Positions 8,355 through 15,840 of a DNA stretch of 64,000 bases are shown piece after piece. Origin of the DNA: Flavobacterium stagni (lineage in GTDB: Bacteria > Bacteroidota > Bacteroidia > Flavobacteriales > Flavobacteriaceae). Each line of letters begins with the position of its first letter. The first letter of the stretch is position 1. The translations under genes and the position numbers were made by a program. The notes beneath the pieces were generated by a model. That model did no database searches, was not told where the DNA came from, and worked only from the letters and a program-made list of their open reading frames with translations. The stretch covers positions 62,001 through 126,000 of the forward strand of contig NZ_SBKN01000005.1 of assembly GCF_004122105.1 (NCBI RefSeq), written 5' to 3'.

Positions 8355-9659
8355 TTGGACAGTAAAGCAGAACAATATTATCCGACCTACACTTTTAAAC
8401 CTGAAAATCGGGACGTAGTTTTATTAGAGTTTGAAGAGGCTCAAAAAATTGCAAACGGTCAGGAAAAAGTTTATGGACAAGTAACAAATATTCTTTTAGC
8501 TGTAGTGACCGTCTTAATCCCATTGTTTTTCAAACAAGATAAAGAAAATAGTCAGACTTTAAATCTAATAAAGGAAAACGCTTTATTCTTTTCGGCTATA
8601 ATATTTCTTTTTGGGGCATTATTGCTTCGCTACTTTGTGGATTTACAAAAAAAAATAACAATCAATGGAAGAAAAGTAGTAACTCTAAGAACTATGCTTG
8701 GACTTGACTATGGACACATTCATTTAACACTACCTAATTGGCGTGTAGAAGGAGCAACTAATCCTTATGCAATTAAATACTTTAATGGTTGGTTGATGTT
8801 TCAAAGTATGCCATTTTGGGTCTTGACAATTGGTGTTAATGCAATTTGGTGGTTAACTACAACTGATAGACCCGCTTTTCCAATTTTAATTAATGACAAA
8901 ATTATTTTTAAAATTCCGTGGTTGGTGGGTAACTTAATAATAACTATAGTTTACTTATATGTTTTCAGACGTAACTTAAATGACACTCACGAAACAAGCT
9001 TCCTAAATATTGGTAGATTCTTAGCTGATATCATTCGGTTTAAATTAATCGACAACTTCGAATACACAATTTACAGAGCAAAGCTTGAAGTAGTTGAAAT
9101 GACAAGACTCAAAGTAAATTTTGAAAACCTTAAATCGATACTCATTGATATTGAAGACAAAACTTTTTATTCTAACCAAGGGATATCAATTAAAGCAATT
9201 ATTAGGGGTATTATTAGCCAATTTAGGTCTTTGAGAAAATCATTTCGCTTACTTGAAAGTGGCGGTTCGACAATTACAATGCAACTTGCAAGAACTTTGT
9301 TTATTCCTTCAAATCAAAACAAATATTTACGAAAGTTTTTTGAAATTTGGATTGCACTTTGGTTGCAAAGAAAGTTTACTAAACACGAAATTATTAATTT
9401 ATATATTGTATCTGTTCGCTATGACTATGGTGTTATGGGACTTTCTAAAGCAATTAAACATTTTTATGGAAATATCAAAAGGAAGGCATTAACTCCAGAA
9501 GAATGCTTTGTTCTGGTTGAACGACTATCAAACGTTTCTGGAACTTATAGACAAGAACGGGTTGACTATTTAATTACTAAATCAACTGTATCATTGGACA
9601 GTAATAAAATCAATAACATTTATCAGACATTAAAAGAACAAGGTAAAATAAAAAAATAA
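8355..9659 (+). CDS. Membrane-tethered GT51 peptidoglycan glycosyltransferase (cassette gene 3)
   Basis: A 434-residue protein. The N-terminal ~210 residues carry about four membrane helices (near 44-60, 78-95, 150-168, 187-205). Residues ~240-390 are a GT51 transglycosylase domain like that of class A penicillin-binding proteins. Motif 1 is IEDKTFYSNQGIS with catalytic Glu267, motif 2 is GGSTITMQLARTLF, motif 3 is RKFFEIWIA with Glu330, followed by YGVMGLSKAIKHFYG. Deviations are EHxG changed to SNQG and QQL changed to MQL. There is no transpeptidase domain, and MtgA-type enzymes have only one membrane helix, so this is an unusual architecture. The frame has no ATG; TTG is the likely start. 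An upstream ATG opens a 7-codon frame one base out of phase, so a one-base indel may have changed the start. Confidence 0.75.
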   Translation: MDSKAEQYYPTYTFKPENRDVVLLEFEEAQKIANGQEKVYGQVTNILLAVVTVLIPLFFKQDKENSQTLNLIKENALFFSAIIFLFGALLLRYFVDLQKKITINGRKVVTLRTMLGLDYGHIHLTLPNWRVEGATNPYAIKYFNGWLMFQSMPFWVLTIGVNAIWWLTTTDRPAFPILINDKIIFKIPWLVGNLIITIVYLYVFRRNLNDTHETSFLNIGRFLADIIRFKLIDNFEYTIYRAKLEVVEMTRLKVNFENLKSILIDIEDKTFYSNQGISIKAIIRGIISQFRSLRKSFRLLESGGSTITMQLARTLFIPSNQNKYLRKFFEIWIALWLQRKFTKHEIINLYIVSVRYDYGVMGLSKAIKHFYGNIKRKALTPEECFVLVERLSNVSGTYRQERVDYLITKSTVSLDSNKINNIYQTLKEQGKIKK

Positions 9660-9687
9660 CTATTTCCAACAACCCCACATTCCCCGC

Positions 9688-9713
9688 TACCGCGCGAATC
9701 CTTTCGCGTGGTA
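9688..9713. terminator. Hairpin after cassette gene 3
   Basis: TACCGCGCGAA and TTCGCGTGGTA pair over 10 of 11 positions around a 4-nt loop, 29 bp after the stop codon. No long T-run follows, so it may be a repeat hairpin and not a true terminator. Confidence 0.4.
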
Positions 9714-9905
9714 CTTAAAATAAACTCAACCATCTCCGAAGTCTCCCGCTCCACGAAGTCTCCCGACTTCGTAGCCTCAACAATCCCCACTCCCTTAACC
9801 CAAGAAACATCACAAAACCACTTCAGTACAAACACACCTCACCGTGTGGTTTTTTTGTATAGTGTTGTAAGCAACTGCCCTACCCAGACAATCCAAGCGC
9901 GTACC

Positions 9906-9937
9906 GAGCTGCTGAGAGGCTGAGCCCCTGAGCCATC
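9906..9937. repeat. Octamer array GAGNNNCT, copy A
   Basis: GAGCTGCT, GAGAGGCT, GAGCCCCT and GAGCCATC are in exact 8-bp register. It runs straight into the first copy of the 45-bp dispersed element. Confidence 0.85.
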
Positions 9938-9981
9938 GTTGCGTGAAGAATGGAATGGGATTTCTCCTTACGTCGAAAGGA
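9934..9981 (+). repeat. Dispersed ~45-bp element, copy 1
   Basis: The element begins CATCGTTGCGTGAAGAATGG and ends TTTCTCCTTACGTCGAAAGG. It is nearly identical to copies at 10022-10073 and 11004-11053. Confidence 0.85.
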
Positions 9982-9995
9982 CTTTAAAAGCTGCT

Positions 9996-10027
9996 GAGAG
10001 GCTGAGCTGCTGAGCCCCTGAGCAATC
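9996..10027. repeat. Octamer array GAGNNNCT, copy B
   Basis: GAGAGGCT, GAGCTGCT, GAGCCCCT and GAGCAATC in register, again joined directly to a copy of the 45-bp dispersed element. Confidence 0.85.
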
Positions 10028-10073
10028 GTTACGTGAAGAATGGAATGGGATTTCTCCTTGCGTCGAAATGACA
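10022..10073 (+). repeat. Dispersed ~45-bp element, copy 2
   Basis: Same sequence as copies 1 and 3 with few changes. The 3' part, TTTCTCCTTGCGTCGAAATG, continues into ACAAG. Confidence 0.85.
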
Positions 10074-10123
10074 AGTTTGCGCATAAAATTGTTTTTAGCT
10101 AGCTAAAAAAATACCACGTCCTG

Positions 10124-10154
10124 TTGTCATTTCGACGATAGGAGAAATCCCATA
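10124..10154 (-). repeat. Dispersed element, partial inverted copy
   Basis: TGTCATTTCGACGATAGGAG followed by AAATCCCAT is the reverse complement of the distal half of the 45-bp element. It is bracketed by CCTGT and ACAGG, so it could fold into a hairpin. Confidence 0.75.
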
Positions 10155-10423
10155 GGACAGGCCCCTTTTTTTCGCTTAGCGAAAAACACTTTTCTTTTTT
10201 CCAGTTTCACGAAGTCCCCCCACTTCGCAGCCATGATCATCCCTACTCCTTTGCCCTACCCTTGCCGCAGTGTTGATAACCTGACGCCTACATCATAGCC
10301 TATTTTTCCTTCGCCGACCGTCGTCATCGCTTCACTTCCCTGCTTATTGCTTAGGTTGTGTTGGCTTTAAGCCGCGATTGGGTTGTGTTTGGGTGCGTTA
10401 CCCCACTCAAAAGGTAGGGTGAG

Positions 10424-10627
10424 GTACGCTTTTTACGTACTGCACCCACTAAAAAGGTACGAAGGGGTACGTAAAGTACGTACTGCCCCTACGCGTTTTG
10501 CGTACCTCGGGGAGGGGGGTGCCCCCCGTCGGAGTTCGTGTTTTGCGTACCTGGGGTACGCACCTTACGTACTGGATGTATGCTTTTTGCCGCATTGACG
10601 CAGCATTAGGCGTACTCTTTAGGGTAC
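10424..10627. repeat. GTAC-dense block
   Basis: Twelve GTAC tetranucleotides occur in about 204 bp, several as CGTAC/GTACG or GTACGTAC, where fewer than one is expected by chance. It includes TACGTACTG in several variants and a GGGGTGCCCCCC hairpin. No coding explanation is apparent. Confidence 0.7.
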
Positions 10628-10668
10628 TTTGGTATTGGGGTTCAGGTTAGTCGGAACGGGTAGTGACT

Positions 10669-10700
10669 GAGTTCCTGAGCTGCTGAGCTGTTGAGCCTTC
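10669..10700. repeat. Octamer array GAGNNNCT, copy C
   Basis: GAGTTCCT, GAGCTGCT, GAGCTGTT and GAGCCTTC in exact register. Confidence 0.8.
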
Positions 10701-10983
10701 ATAAACAACAACTCTTCCTTAGAATCCAACATTAAACACCACGCAACGACTAGGCTAACTATGTTACTATGTGGTTTAACAAAAAAGCCTATCGAATTTT
10801 TAAGCTTACTATGCGTTAACACCATGTTGTAATAAATTTAACCACATAGGGAGATAGCTTGCATAGTTACTGTGGTTTGTCACGTCACGACTTGAAACCT
10901 TACCCGAGCGAAGCGCCTTAAAACCCTTAAAATCTTAGCGAACTTTGCGAATACTTTTTCTCTTTGCGGTTATTAAAGCTGCT

Positions 10984-11053
10984 GAGCCACTAAACCCCTG
11001 AGCCATCGTTGCGTGAAGAATGGAATGGGATTTCTCCTTGCGTCGAAATGACA
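10984..11053 (+). repeat. Octamer array copy D joined to dispersed-element copy 3
   Basis: GAGCCACT, AAACCCCT and GAGCCATC lead directly into the third full copy of the 45-bp element (from about 11004). The combination octamer array plus element recurs three times, which suggests it moves or is copied as a unit. Confidence 0.8.
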
Positions 11054-11073
11054 AGATTGTGTTTAAAGCGGCT

Positions 11074-11105
11074 GAGACACTGAGAAGCTAAGCTTCTGAG
11101 CCTTC
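11074..11105. repeat. Octamer array copy E
   Basis: GAGACACT, GAGAAGCT, AAGCTTCT and GAGCCTTC in register. Confidence 0.75.
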
Positions 11106-11165
11106 GTAAACGTCAATTTACCACGAATAACCTGAAACTTTAAACCTGAAACTAAAAACTAAAAC

Positions 11166-11197
11166 CCCGAGAACCACCATCTATGATCGTCCTCGGG
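11166..11197 (-). terminator. Terminator of the paa/bkd gene run
   Basis: On the minus strand CCCGAG and CTCGGG flank a ~20-nt loop and are followed by GTTTTAGTTTTT. It lies ~105 bp after the E1 stop codon and would end transcription of the minus-strand catabolic genes. Confidence 0.6.
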
Positions 11198-11245
11198 ATT
11201 ATAAAAATATACTGTTACTTAAAAAGACTTGTCATTAGCACAGTT

Positions 11246-11281
11246 ACTGCGACTGAGACTGCGACTGCGACTGCGACTGCG
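11246..11281. repeat. Hexamer array ACTGCG, 6 units
   Basis: Six in-register units, five ACTGCG and one ACTGAG. The same GACTGCGACTG words occur inside the coding sequence of the E2 linker. Confidence 0.9.
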
Positions 11282-11301
11282 ACTGAAAACTACAAAAGAA
11301 A

Positions 11302-13353
11302 CTAATACCGCAACAGCTCCTCCATCTTCGCCTTCACCTTTTCCGCATTCGGGATCATGGTTTGTTCCAAAGTGCTATTCAACGGGATTGCGGGTAGGTT
11401 TTCAGAACCGATGACCATCACAGGCGCATCCAAGTCGCGGAAACATTCCTCTTGAATACGACCCGCCAAGCTGCGTGCAAACGAGTTGTTTACCGGTTCT
11501 TCGGTCACCACCAAACATTTCTTGGCTTTGCGAACCGATTTGAATATCGTTTCTTCATCCAACGGGTATAAGGTGCGCAAGTCGACAATTTCCACCTGCG
11601 TCGCCATGCCCGCCGAGGCATTCAACGCCCAGTGTACGCCCATACCGTACGTAATCACCGTAAGGGTTTCTTGGGTTTCTTGGGGCCATATTTCTTGCAC
11701 GACATTCGCTTTTCCAAACGGCAACAGGTAGTCTTCAGACGGTTCGTTTACGCGAGCCATATCCGTACCTTTCACCTTACTCCAGTACAAGCCTTTGTGT
11801 TCCAAAATCACCACTGGATTCGGGTCGTAATAGGCCGCTTTTAGCAAGCCTTTCAGGTCGGCACCATTACTCGGATAGGCAATCTTAATCCCGCGAATAT
11901 TGGTCAACACACTCTCCACCGACGACGAGTGATAAGGGCCGCCGCTGCCATACGCGCCAATTGGTACGCGCAAGATCATACTCACGGGCCATTTTCCGTT
12001 GGTTAAGTAATTGGAACGACTCACCTCGGTAAACAATTGGTTCAAGCCCGGCCAAATGTAATCGGCAAACTGTACCTCAACGATGGGTTTTAAACCAACG
12101 GCCGACATCCCTACCGTAGACCCTACGATAAAGGCTTCTTGAATGGGAGTATTGAACACGCGGTTGTCGCCAAACTTCTGGGCCAAGGTGGCTGCCTCAC
12201 GGAAAACCCCGCCCAAGCGTCCGCCTACGTCTTGACCGTACAGCAAACATTCGGGATGTTTCTTCATGAGTTCTTCGACCGCAAATAAGGCGCAATCAAC
12301 CATCACGACTTTATCTTCGCGTTGGGGGGAGCGCTCCCCGACTTCTTCCGTAACGGGTGTTGGAGCAAAATCATGGGTAAATAAATCTTCAGGACGCGGA
12401 TCTTCTGCGGCTATCGCCTTTTCATAATCCGCTTCCACTTGTTGCAGCACGGTGGCTTCGATCGCTTGTAAATCGCTTGCTGTAAATCCCGCATCTAGCA
12501 TTTGCTGCCACAAAACGGGATACGGATCGCGCGAACGGGCTTCGTCCAAGTCGTCACGGTACCATTCCATCCGCACACCCGAAGTGTGGTGGTTGAGCAA
12601 CGGTACTTTGGCATGTACCAAAAACGGACGGCGTTCGGCACGTATCGTCTGGATAACCTGTTCCAGTGCGGTATAACTTTCTATAAAATTGGCCCCATCA
12701 ATACTAATGGCTTCCAAACCATGGAATCCTTTGGCATACTCAAAGGCATTTTGGGCACGGGTTTCTTTGGCATTCGCCGAAATATCCCAGCCGTTATCTT
12801 GTACCAAATACAGGATCGGTAATTGCTTCAAGGCCGCCATTTGAAACGCTTCCGCAATTTCACCCTCGGTAACCGAGGCATCGCCGAGCGAACAAACTAC
12901 TAAAGGCAGATCACCCGCCTCTTGCGGTATGCCCATACTTTCTTTGTACCAAAATCCCATGGCAGCCCCCGTAGCGGGAATGGCTTGCATCCCTGTCGCA
13001 GACGATTGGTGCGGAATCTTGGGTTTGTCGGCATCGCGCAAACTCGGGTGGCAATAGTAGGTGCGCCCCCCCGAAAACGGATCGTCACGCTTGGCCAACA
13101 ATTGCAACATCAAATCATAGGGCTGCATCCCGATTCCCAACAACATGGCGTCGTCACGGTAATAGGGAAACGCATAATCTTGGGGGCCCAATTGCATGGC
13201 TACCGCAATCTGTATTGCTTCATGACCACGCGAAGTGGCGTGAACGTATTTGGAAACGGTTTTAAAATTCGCTTCGTACCATTCGGCCATGGTTTTGGCT
13301 GTCACTAAGGTCGTAAACGCTTTTTCAAGTATTTTTTTATCTAACATATCCAT
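11302..13353 (-). CDS. 2-oxoacid dehydrogenase E1, fused alpha-beta subunits (branched-chain type)
   Basis: A 683-residue thiamine-diphosphate enzyme that decarboxylates 2-oxoacids and transfers the acyl group to lipoyl-E2. The alpha half (~1-330) has the TPP motif SLGDASVTEGEIAEAF...QDNGWDIS. The beta half (~355-683) has LLYGQDVGG, YGSGGPYHS, and the C-terminal transketolase domain (VEIVDLRTLYPLDEETI). Alpha-beta fusions of this size are typical of Bacteroidetes branched-chain or generic 2-oxoacid dehydrogenases. I start it at MDMLDKK to avoid overlap with the upstream aminotransferase gene. It is the last gene of the run E2, aminotransferase, E1. No E3 (dihydrolipoamide dehydrogenase) is in the window. 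Confidence 0.9.
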   Translation of the reverse strand: MDMLDKKILEKAFTTLVTAKTMAEWYEANFKTVSKYVHATSRGHEAIQIAVAMQLGPQDYAFPYYRDDAMLLGIGMQPYDLMLQLLAKRDDPFSGGRTYYCHPSLRDADKPKIPHQSSATGMQAIPATGAAMGFWYKESMGIPQEAGDLPLVVCSLGDASVTEGEIAEAFQMAALKQLPILYLVQDNGWDISANAKETRAQNAFEYAKGFHGLEAISIDGANFIESYTALEQVIQTIRAERRPFLVHAKVPLLNHHTSGVRMEWYRDDLDEARSRDPYPVLWQQMLDAGFTASDLQAIEATVLQQVEADYEKAIAAEDPRPEDLFTHDFAPTPVTEEVGERSPQREDKVVMVDCALFAVEELMKKHPECLLYGQDVGGRLGGVFREAATLAQKFGDNRVFNTPIQEAFIVGSTVGMSAVGLKPIVEVQFADYIWPGLNQLFTEVSRSNYLTNGKWPVSMILRVPIGAYGSGGPYHSSSVESVLTNIRGIKIAYPSNGADLKGLLKAAYYDPNPVVILEHKGLYWSKVKGTDMARVNEPSEDYLLPFGKANVVQEIWPQETQETLTVITYGMGVHWALNASAGMATQVEIVDLRTLYPLDEETIFKSVRKAKKCLVVTEEPVNNSFARSLAGRIQEECFRDLDAPVMVIGSENLPAIPLNSTLEQTMIPNAEKVKAKMEELLRY

Positions 13354-13372
13354 GGGGTGCGTCAAGCGCAAA

Positions 13373-14437
13373 TTATTGAGCGGGCACAATCCATCCAAAC
13401 GGATCGGCTTCTTGTTGTACTTTCATCGCATTCAAGGTATCGTTGACCATGTGCGAAACGGGATTGGCTTCAGGCAAGGTCAACGTGAAATCGTTATTGC
13501 CAATGGCTTCCACCATCGCGATGCCTACTGCTGTTCCGGTTCCGAAGGCTTCTTCGAGGAGTCCGTCTGCATGGGCCGCTTTGATTTCATCCATGGTAAT
13601 CGGACGCTCGGTCACTTCATACCCTTTGTGACGCAACAAGTCGATGACACTCATGCGGGTAATTCCGTTGAGAATAGAACCGCTCAAACTCGGTGTAATG
13701 AATTTGCCATCTACTTTAAAGAAAATGTTCATGGTCCCCACTTCTTGGATATAATTGAAATCGTGGGCATCCAACCATAACACTTGGTCGTAACCTTGGG
13801 CTTTGGCATATTCGGTGGGACGAATGGCTGCAGCGTAGTTCCCCGCGGCTTTCGCTTCACCAGTTCCTCCATTTACGGCACGCACGTACTTTTTCTCCGC
13901 GTATAATTTGATTTTACGACTGAAAAAAGGGCCGGCCGGCGAAGCCATGATGATAAATTTATACGAAGTCGCCGCACGCATTCCGATAAACGCCTCATCG
14001 GCATACATAAACGGACGCAAGTACAATGCACTTCCTTCTTGGGTTGGAATCCATTCTTTTTCAAGGGCTACAAATTGCTTCAAAGCCTCCACGAACAAGT
14101 CCTCTGGAAATGCGGGCATGCCCATACGATCAGCACTGTGGTTTAAGCGCTTGGCATTTTCTTCAGGGCGAAACAACAAGGGCGTTCCGTCTTGTCCAAG
14201 GGTGGCTTTCATCCCTTCAAAAATCGCCTGACCGTAATGCAACGCCATGGCGGCAGGGTGCGTCGGAATCAAAGCGAGGGGTTCGATACGCGGGTTGTGC
14301 CACGCGCCATTTTCATAGTCACAGATAAACATGTGGTCGCTAAATCGCGTTCCCATTACAATGTTGTGAAAATCCACGCCGGCCGCTTGCGACTGCGCTA
14401 CTTTCGTAATTTTTATTTCTTGCGTCATTGGTATCAT
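13373..14437 (-). CDS. ilvE: Branched-chain-amino-acid aminotransferase
   Basis: A PLP enzyme of 351-354 residues, fold type IV. The PLP lysine lies in the GGTGEAKAAGNYAAA segment (~residue 205). HYGQAIFEGMKA, YLRPFMYADE and EEAFGTGTAVGIA are BCAT signatures. It interconverts Val, Leu, Ile (and sometimes aromatic amino acids) with their 2-oxoacids. Lying between the E2 and E1 genes of a 2-oxoacid dehydrogenase, it probably works in amino-acid breakdown here. Either the first ATG or one three codons in (MTQEIKI) could be the start. Confidence 0.92.
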   Translation of the reverse strand: MIPMTQEIKITKVAQSQAAGVDFHNIVMGTRFSDHMFICDYENGAWHNPRIEPLALIPTHPAAMALHYGQAIFEGMKATLGQDGTPLLFRPEENAKRLNHSADRMGMPAFPEDLFVEALKQFVALEKEWIPTQEGSALYLRPFMYADEAFIGMRAATSYKFIIMASPAGPFFSRKIKLYAEKKYVRAVNGGTGEAKAAGNYAAAIRPTEYAKAQGYDQVLWLDAHDFNYIQEVGTMNIFFKVDGKFITPSLSGSILNGITRMSVIDLLRHKGYEVTERPITMDEIKAAHADGLLEEAFGTGTAVGIAMVEAIGNNDFTLTLPEANPVSHMVNDTLNAMKVQQEADPFGWIVPAQ

Positions 14438-14444
14438 TCTTTAT

Positions 14445-15758
14445 TTAGTAGGTTGTATTGGTATCAAATTGTTCGAGGTAATCGCCCACCTTGCGCAGGA
14501 ACGAGCCGCCGAGGAAGCCATCCACGACGCGGTGGTCAAACGATAATGAAAGGAACATCATACTGCGAATGGCAATCTCATCCCCTTTTGCGGTGGTAAT
14601 CACCTCGGGACGTTTTTTGATAATGCCAAAGGCTAAAATGGCCACTTCGGGTTGGTTGATAATGGGTGTTCCCATCAAACTTCCAAACGTACCCACATTG
14701 GAAATAGTGAAGGTACTGCCTTGAATTTGTTCGGGTTTTAAGGTATTGGTGCGCGCACTGTCGGCCAATTGATTTACATCAGAAGCTAAAGCGGCTAAAT
14801 CTTTGGTGTCGGCGTTACGCACTACGGGTACAATTAAATTCCCCGTAGGCAATGCGGTTGCCATTCCGATATTGATGTCTTTACGAACGTAGATTTTGGT
14901 ATCTTCTACGGCGACATTAATCAAAGGATACGCCTGAATTGCTTTGGCAACAGCCTCCACAAAAAGCGGCGTGAAGGTAAGCTTCTGTCCCGTTTTGGCT
15001 TGAAAGGCCTCTTTGTGGTTATTGCGCCACGTCACGAGATCGGTCACATCCACTTCGAGATAGGACGTAACGTGGGGTGAAGTTTGTTTTGAATACACCA
15101 TATGATCGGCAATCATCTTGCGCATACGGTCCATTTCGATGATATAATCTTTCCCTTCGGTATAATTGATTTTCGGTTTGGGATAGGAAGATGTGGGTGG
15201 ACTTTGAACCACGGGTTTGCTTTGCACCGGGTATTTGCGGTTTTTCAAATACTGGTACACATCGCTTTTTTGCAAACGACCGTCAGCTCCTGAACCCGGA
15301 ATCAACTGCAATTCTTCTATCGATAAGTTTTCTTTTTGTGCGATGCTAATGATAAGCGGCGACAAAAAGGTAGTGCCTCCCTGACGCAATTGCGCCACGG
15401 ATGAAGGTGTGGCGGAGGCATAGGGCGAAATCGGTTCTGCAACTTGTGACTGCGACCTGCCTTGATCGGCAGGCAGTCCCGAAGTCTCGGGAGTGACTGA
15501 AGACTGCGACTGAGCTTGCTCACCCGACGCTTCAATCAATGCCATCACGGTTCCAACAGGTACCACATCGTTTTTTTGGAAACGAATTTCTTTAATAATT
15601 CCCGAAACGGGTGATGGCACCTCGCTGTCTACTTTGTCGGTGGCGACTTCCAAAAGGGTCTCTTCGGCCGCGATATAGTCCCCGACATTTTTCAACCAAC
15701 TGATGACTGTCGCTTCAGCAATACTCTCCCCCAATTTGGGCATTCTAAATTCAACCAT
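14445..15758 (-). CDS. Dihydrolipoamide acyltransferase E2 (2-oxoacid dehydrogenase complex)
   Basis: 437 residues. An N-terminal lipoyl domain (1-75) has the lipoylated Lys42 in EVATDKVDSEV. Then come a linker, a peripheral-subunit-binding domain (~128-165, LSPLIISIAQKENLS...GADGRLQKSDV) and a catalytic CAT domain with SFDHRVVDG (His409). It accepts acyl groups from E1 and passes them to CoA. The linker at residues ~80-110 is Gln/Ser-rich and is encoded by a palindrome-rich repeat (see the repeat at 15448-15516), which suggests a dispersed repeat was domesticated as a linker. It precedes ilvE by 7 bp, so the genes are an operon. Confidence 0.92.
   Translation of the reverse strand: MVEFRMPKLGESIAEATVISWLKNVGDYIAAEETLLEVATDKVDSEVPSPVSGIIKEIRFQKNDVVPVGTVMALIEASGEQAQSQSSVTPETSGLPADQGRSQSQVAEPISPYASATPSSVAQLRQGGTTFLSPLIISIAQKENLSIEELQLIPGSGADGRLQKSDVYQYLKNRKYPVQSKPVVQSPPTSSYPKPKINYTEGKDYIIEMDRMRKMIADHMVYSKQTSPHVTSYLEVDVTDLVTWRNNHKEAFQAKTGQKLTFTPLFVEAVAKAIQAYPLINVAVEDTKIYVRKDINIGMATALPTGNLIVPVVRNADTKDLAALASDVNQLADSARTNTLKPEQIQGSTFTISNVGTFGSLMGTPIINQPEVAILAFGIIKKRPEVITTAKGDEIAIRSMMFLSLSFDHRVVDGFLGGSFLRKVGDYLEQFDTNTTY
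15448..15516. repeat. Palindromic repeat inside the E2 linker coding sequence
   Basis: CCTGCC-ttgatc-GGCAGG and CCCGA-agtc-TCGGG hairpins lie back to back between GACTGCGA words. The CCTGCC/GGCAGG words also occur in intergenic repeats at about 21400 and 27340. Here the segment is translated in frame as the E2 interdomain linker. Confidence 0.7.
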
Positions 15759-15769
15759 TTTTTTAGTTT

Positions 15770-15797
15770 CAGGTTTCAGGTTTCAGGTTTAAAGTTA
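15770..15797. repeat. Heptamer array CAGGTTT, 4 units
   Basis: Three perfect CAGGTTT units and one AAAGTTA in register, just before the E2 start codon. The unit is the same as at 4951-5006. Confidence 0.85.
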
Positions 15798-15840
15798 CAC
15801 CCGACTGAGGGAATAAACTTTAAAAACGAAAACCGACTAT

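Larger units (their letters stand above)
6511..9659 (+). mobile_element. Integron-like cassette array (three genes, no integrase seen)
   Basis: Three plus-strand, AT-rich genes are each preceded by a GTTRNNN-type boundary (GTTATACACA, GTTAGCGG, GTTTGCG). The first two are followed by the reverse complement of their own start boundary: TGTGCATAAC (9 of 10) and CCGCTAAC (8 of 8). This is the geometry of integron cassettes, where the first bases of a cassette pair with the end of its own attC. The two inter-gene sites are 132 and 136 bp long. No tyrosine recombinase is in the window, so at best this is a cluster of attC sites lacking an integrase. The right end of the third cassette is not recognisable. 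Confidence 0.6.
9660..11301. other. 1.6-kb noncoding, repeat-packed region
   Basis: I see no credible gene here; the short frames are low-complexity translations of repeats. In order it contains a hairpin (9688-9713), a second hairpin ACGAAGTC-tccc-GACTTCGT (9753-9772) with a diverged copy near 10206, octamer GAGNNNCT arrays, three direct copies and one inverted copy of a ~45-bp dispersed element, a GTAC-dense block, an inverted repeat CTATGTGGTTTAA / TTTAACCACATAG (10767-10779 and 10837-10849), and a GACTGC hexamer array. Its right end holds the terminator of the converging minus-strand catabolic operon. Confidence 0.75.

Noticed and set aside
9660..9715. Third attC-like site after cassette gene 3
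   Set aside because: The expected complement of the cassette 3 start (CGCAAAC) is not found; the hairpin there does not share the TAACAGCNNNTACCC half.
9880..10074. Minus-strand frame with two SFRRKEKSHSIL repeats
   Set aside because: The protein repeat only mirrors the two copies of the 45-bp dispersed DNA element and the octamer arrays.
10383..10598. Frame across the GTAC-dense block
   Set aside because: Low-complexity product with repeated AYLG and APTR words that follow the DNA repeats; no start context or homology I recognise.
11229..11414. Frame encoding an Arg-Leu repeat protein
   Set aside because: It is the translation of the ACTGCG hexamer array running into the antisense of the E1 gene; no conserved protein character.
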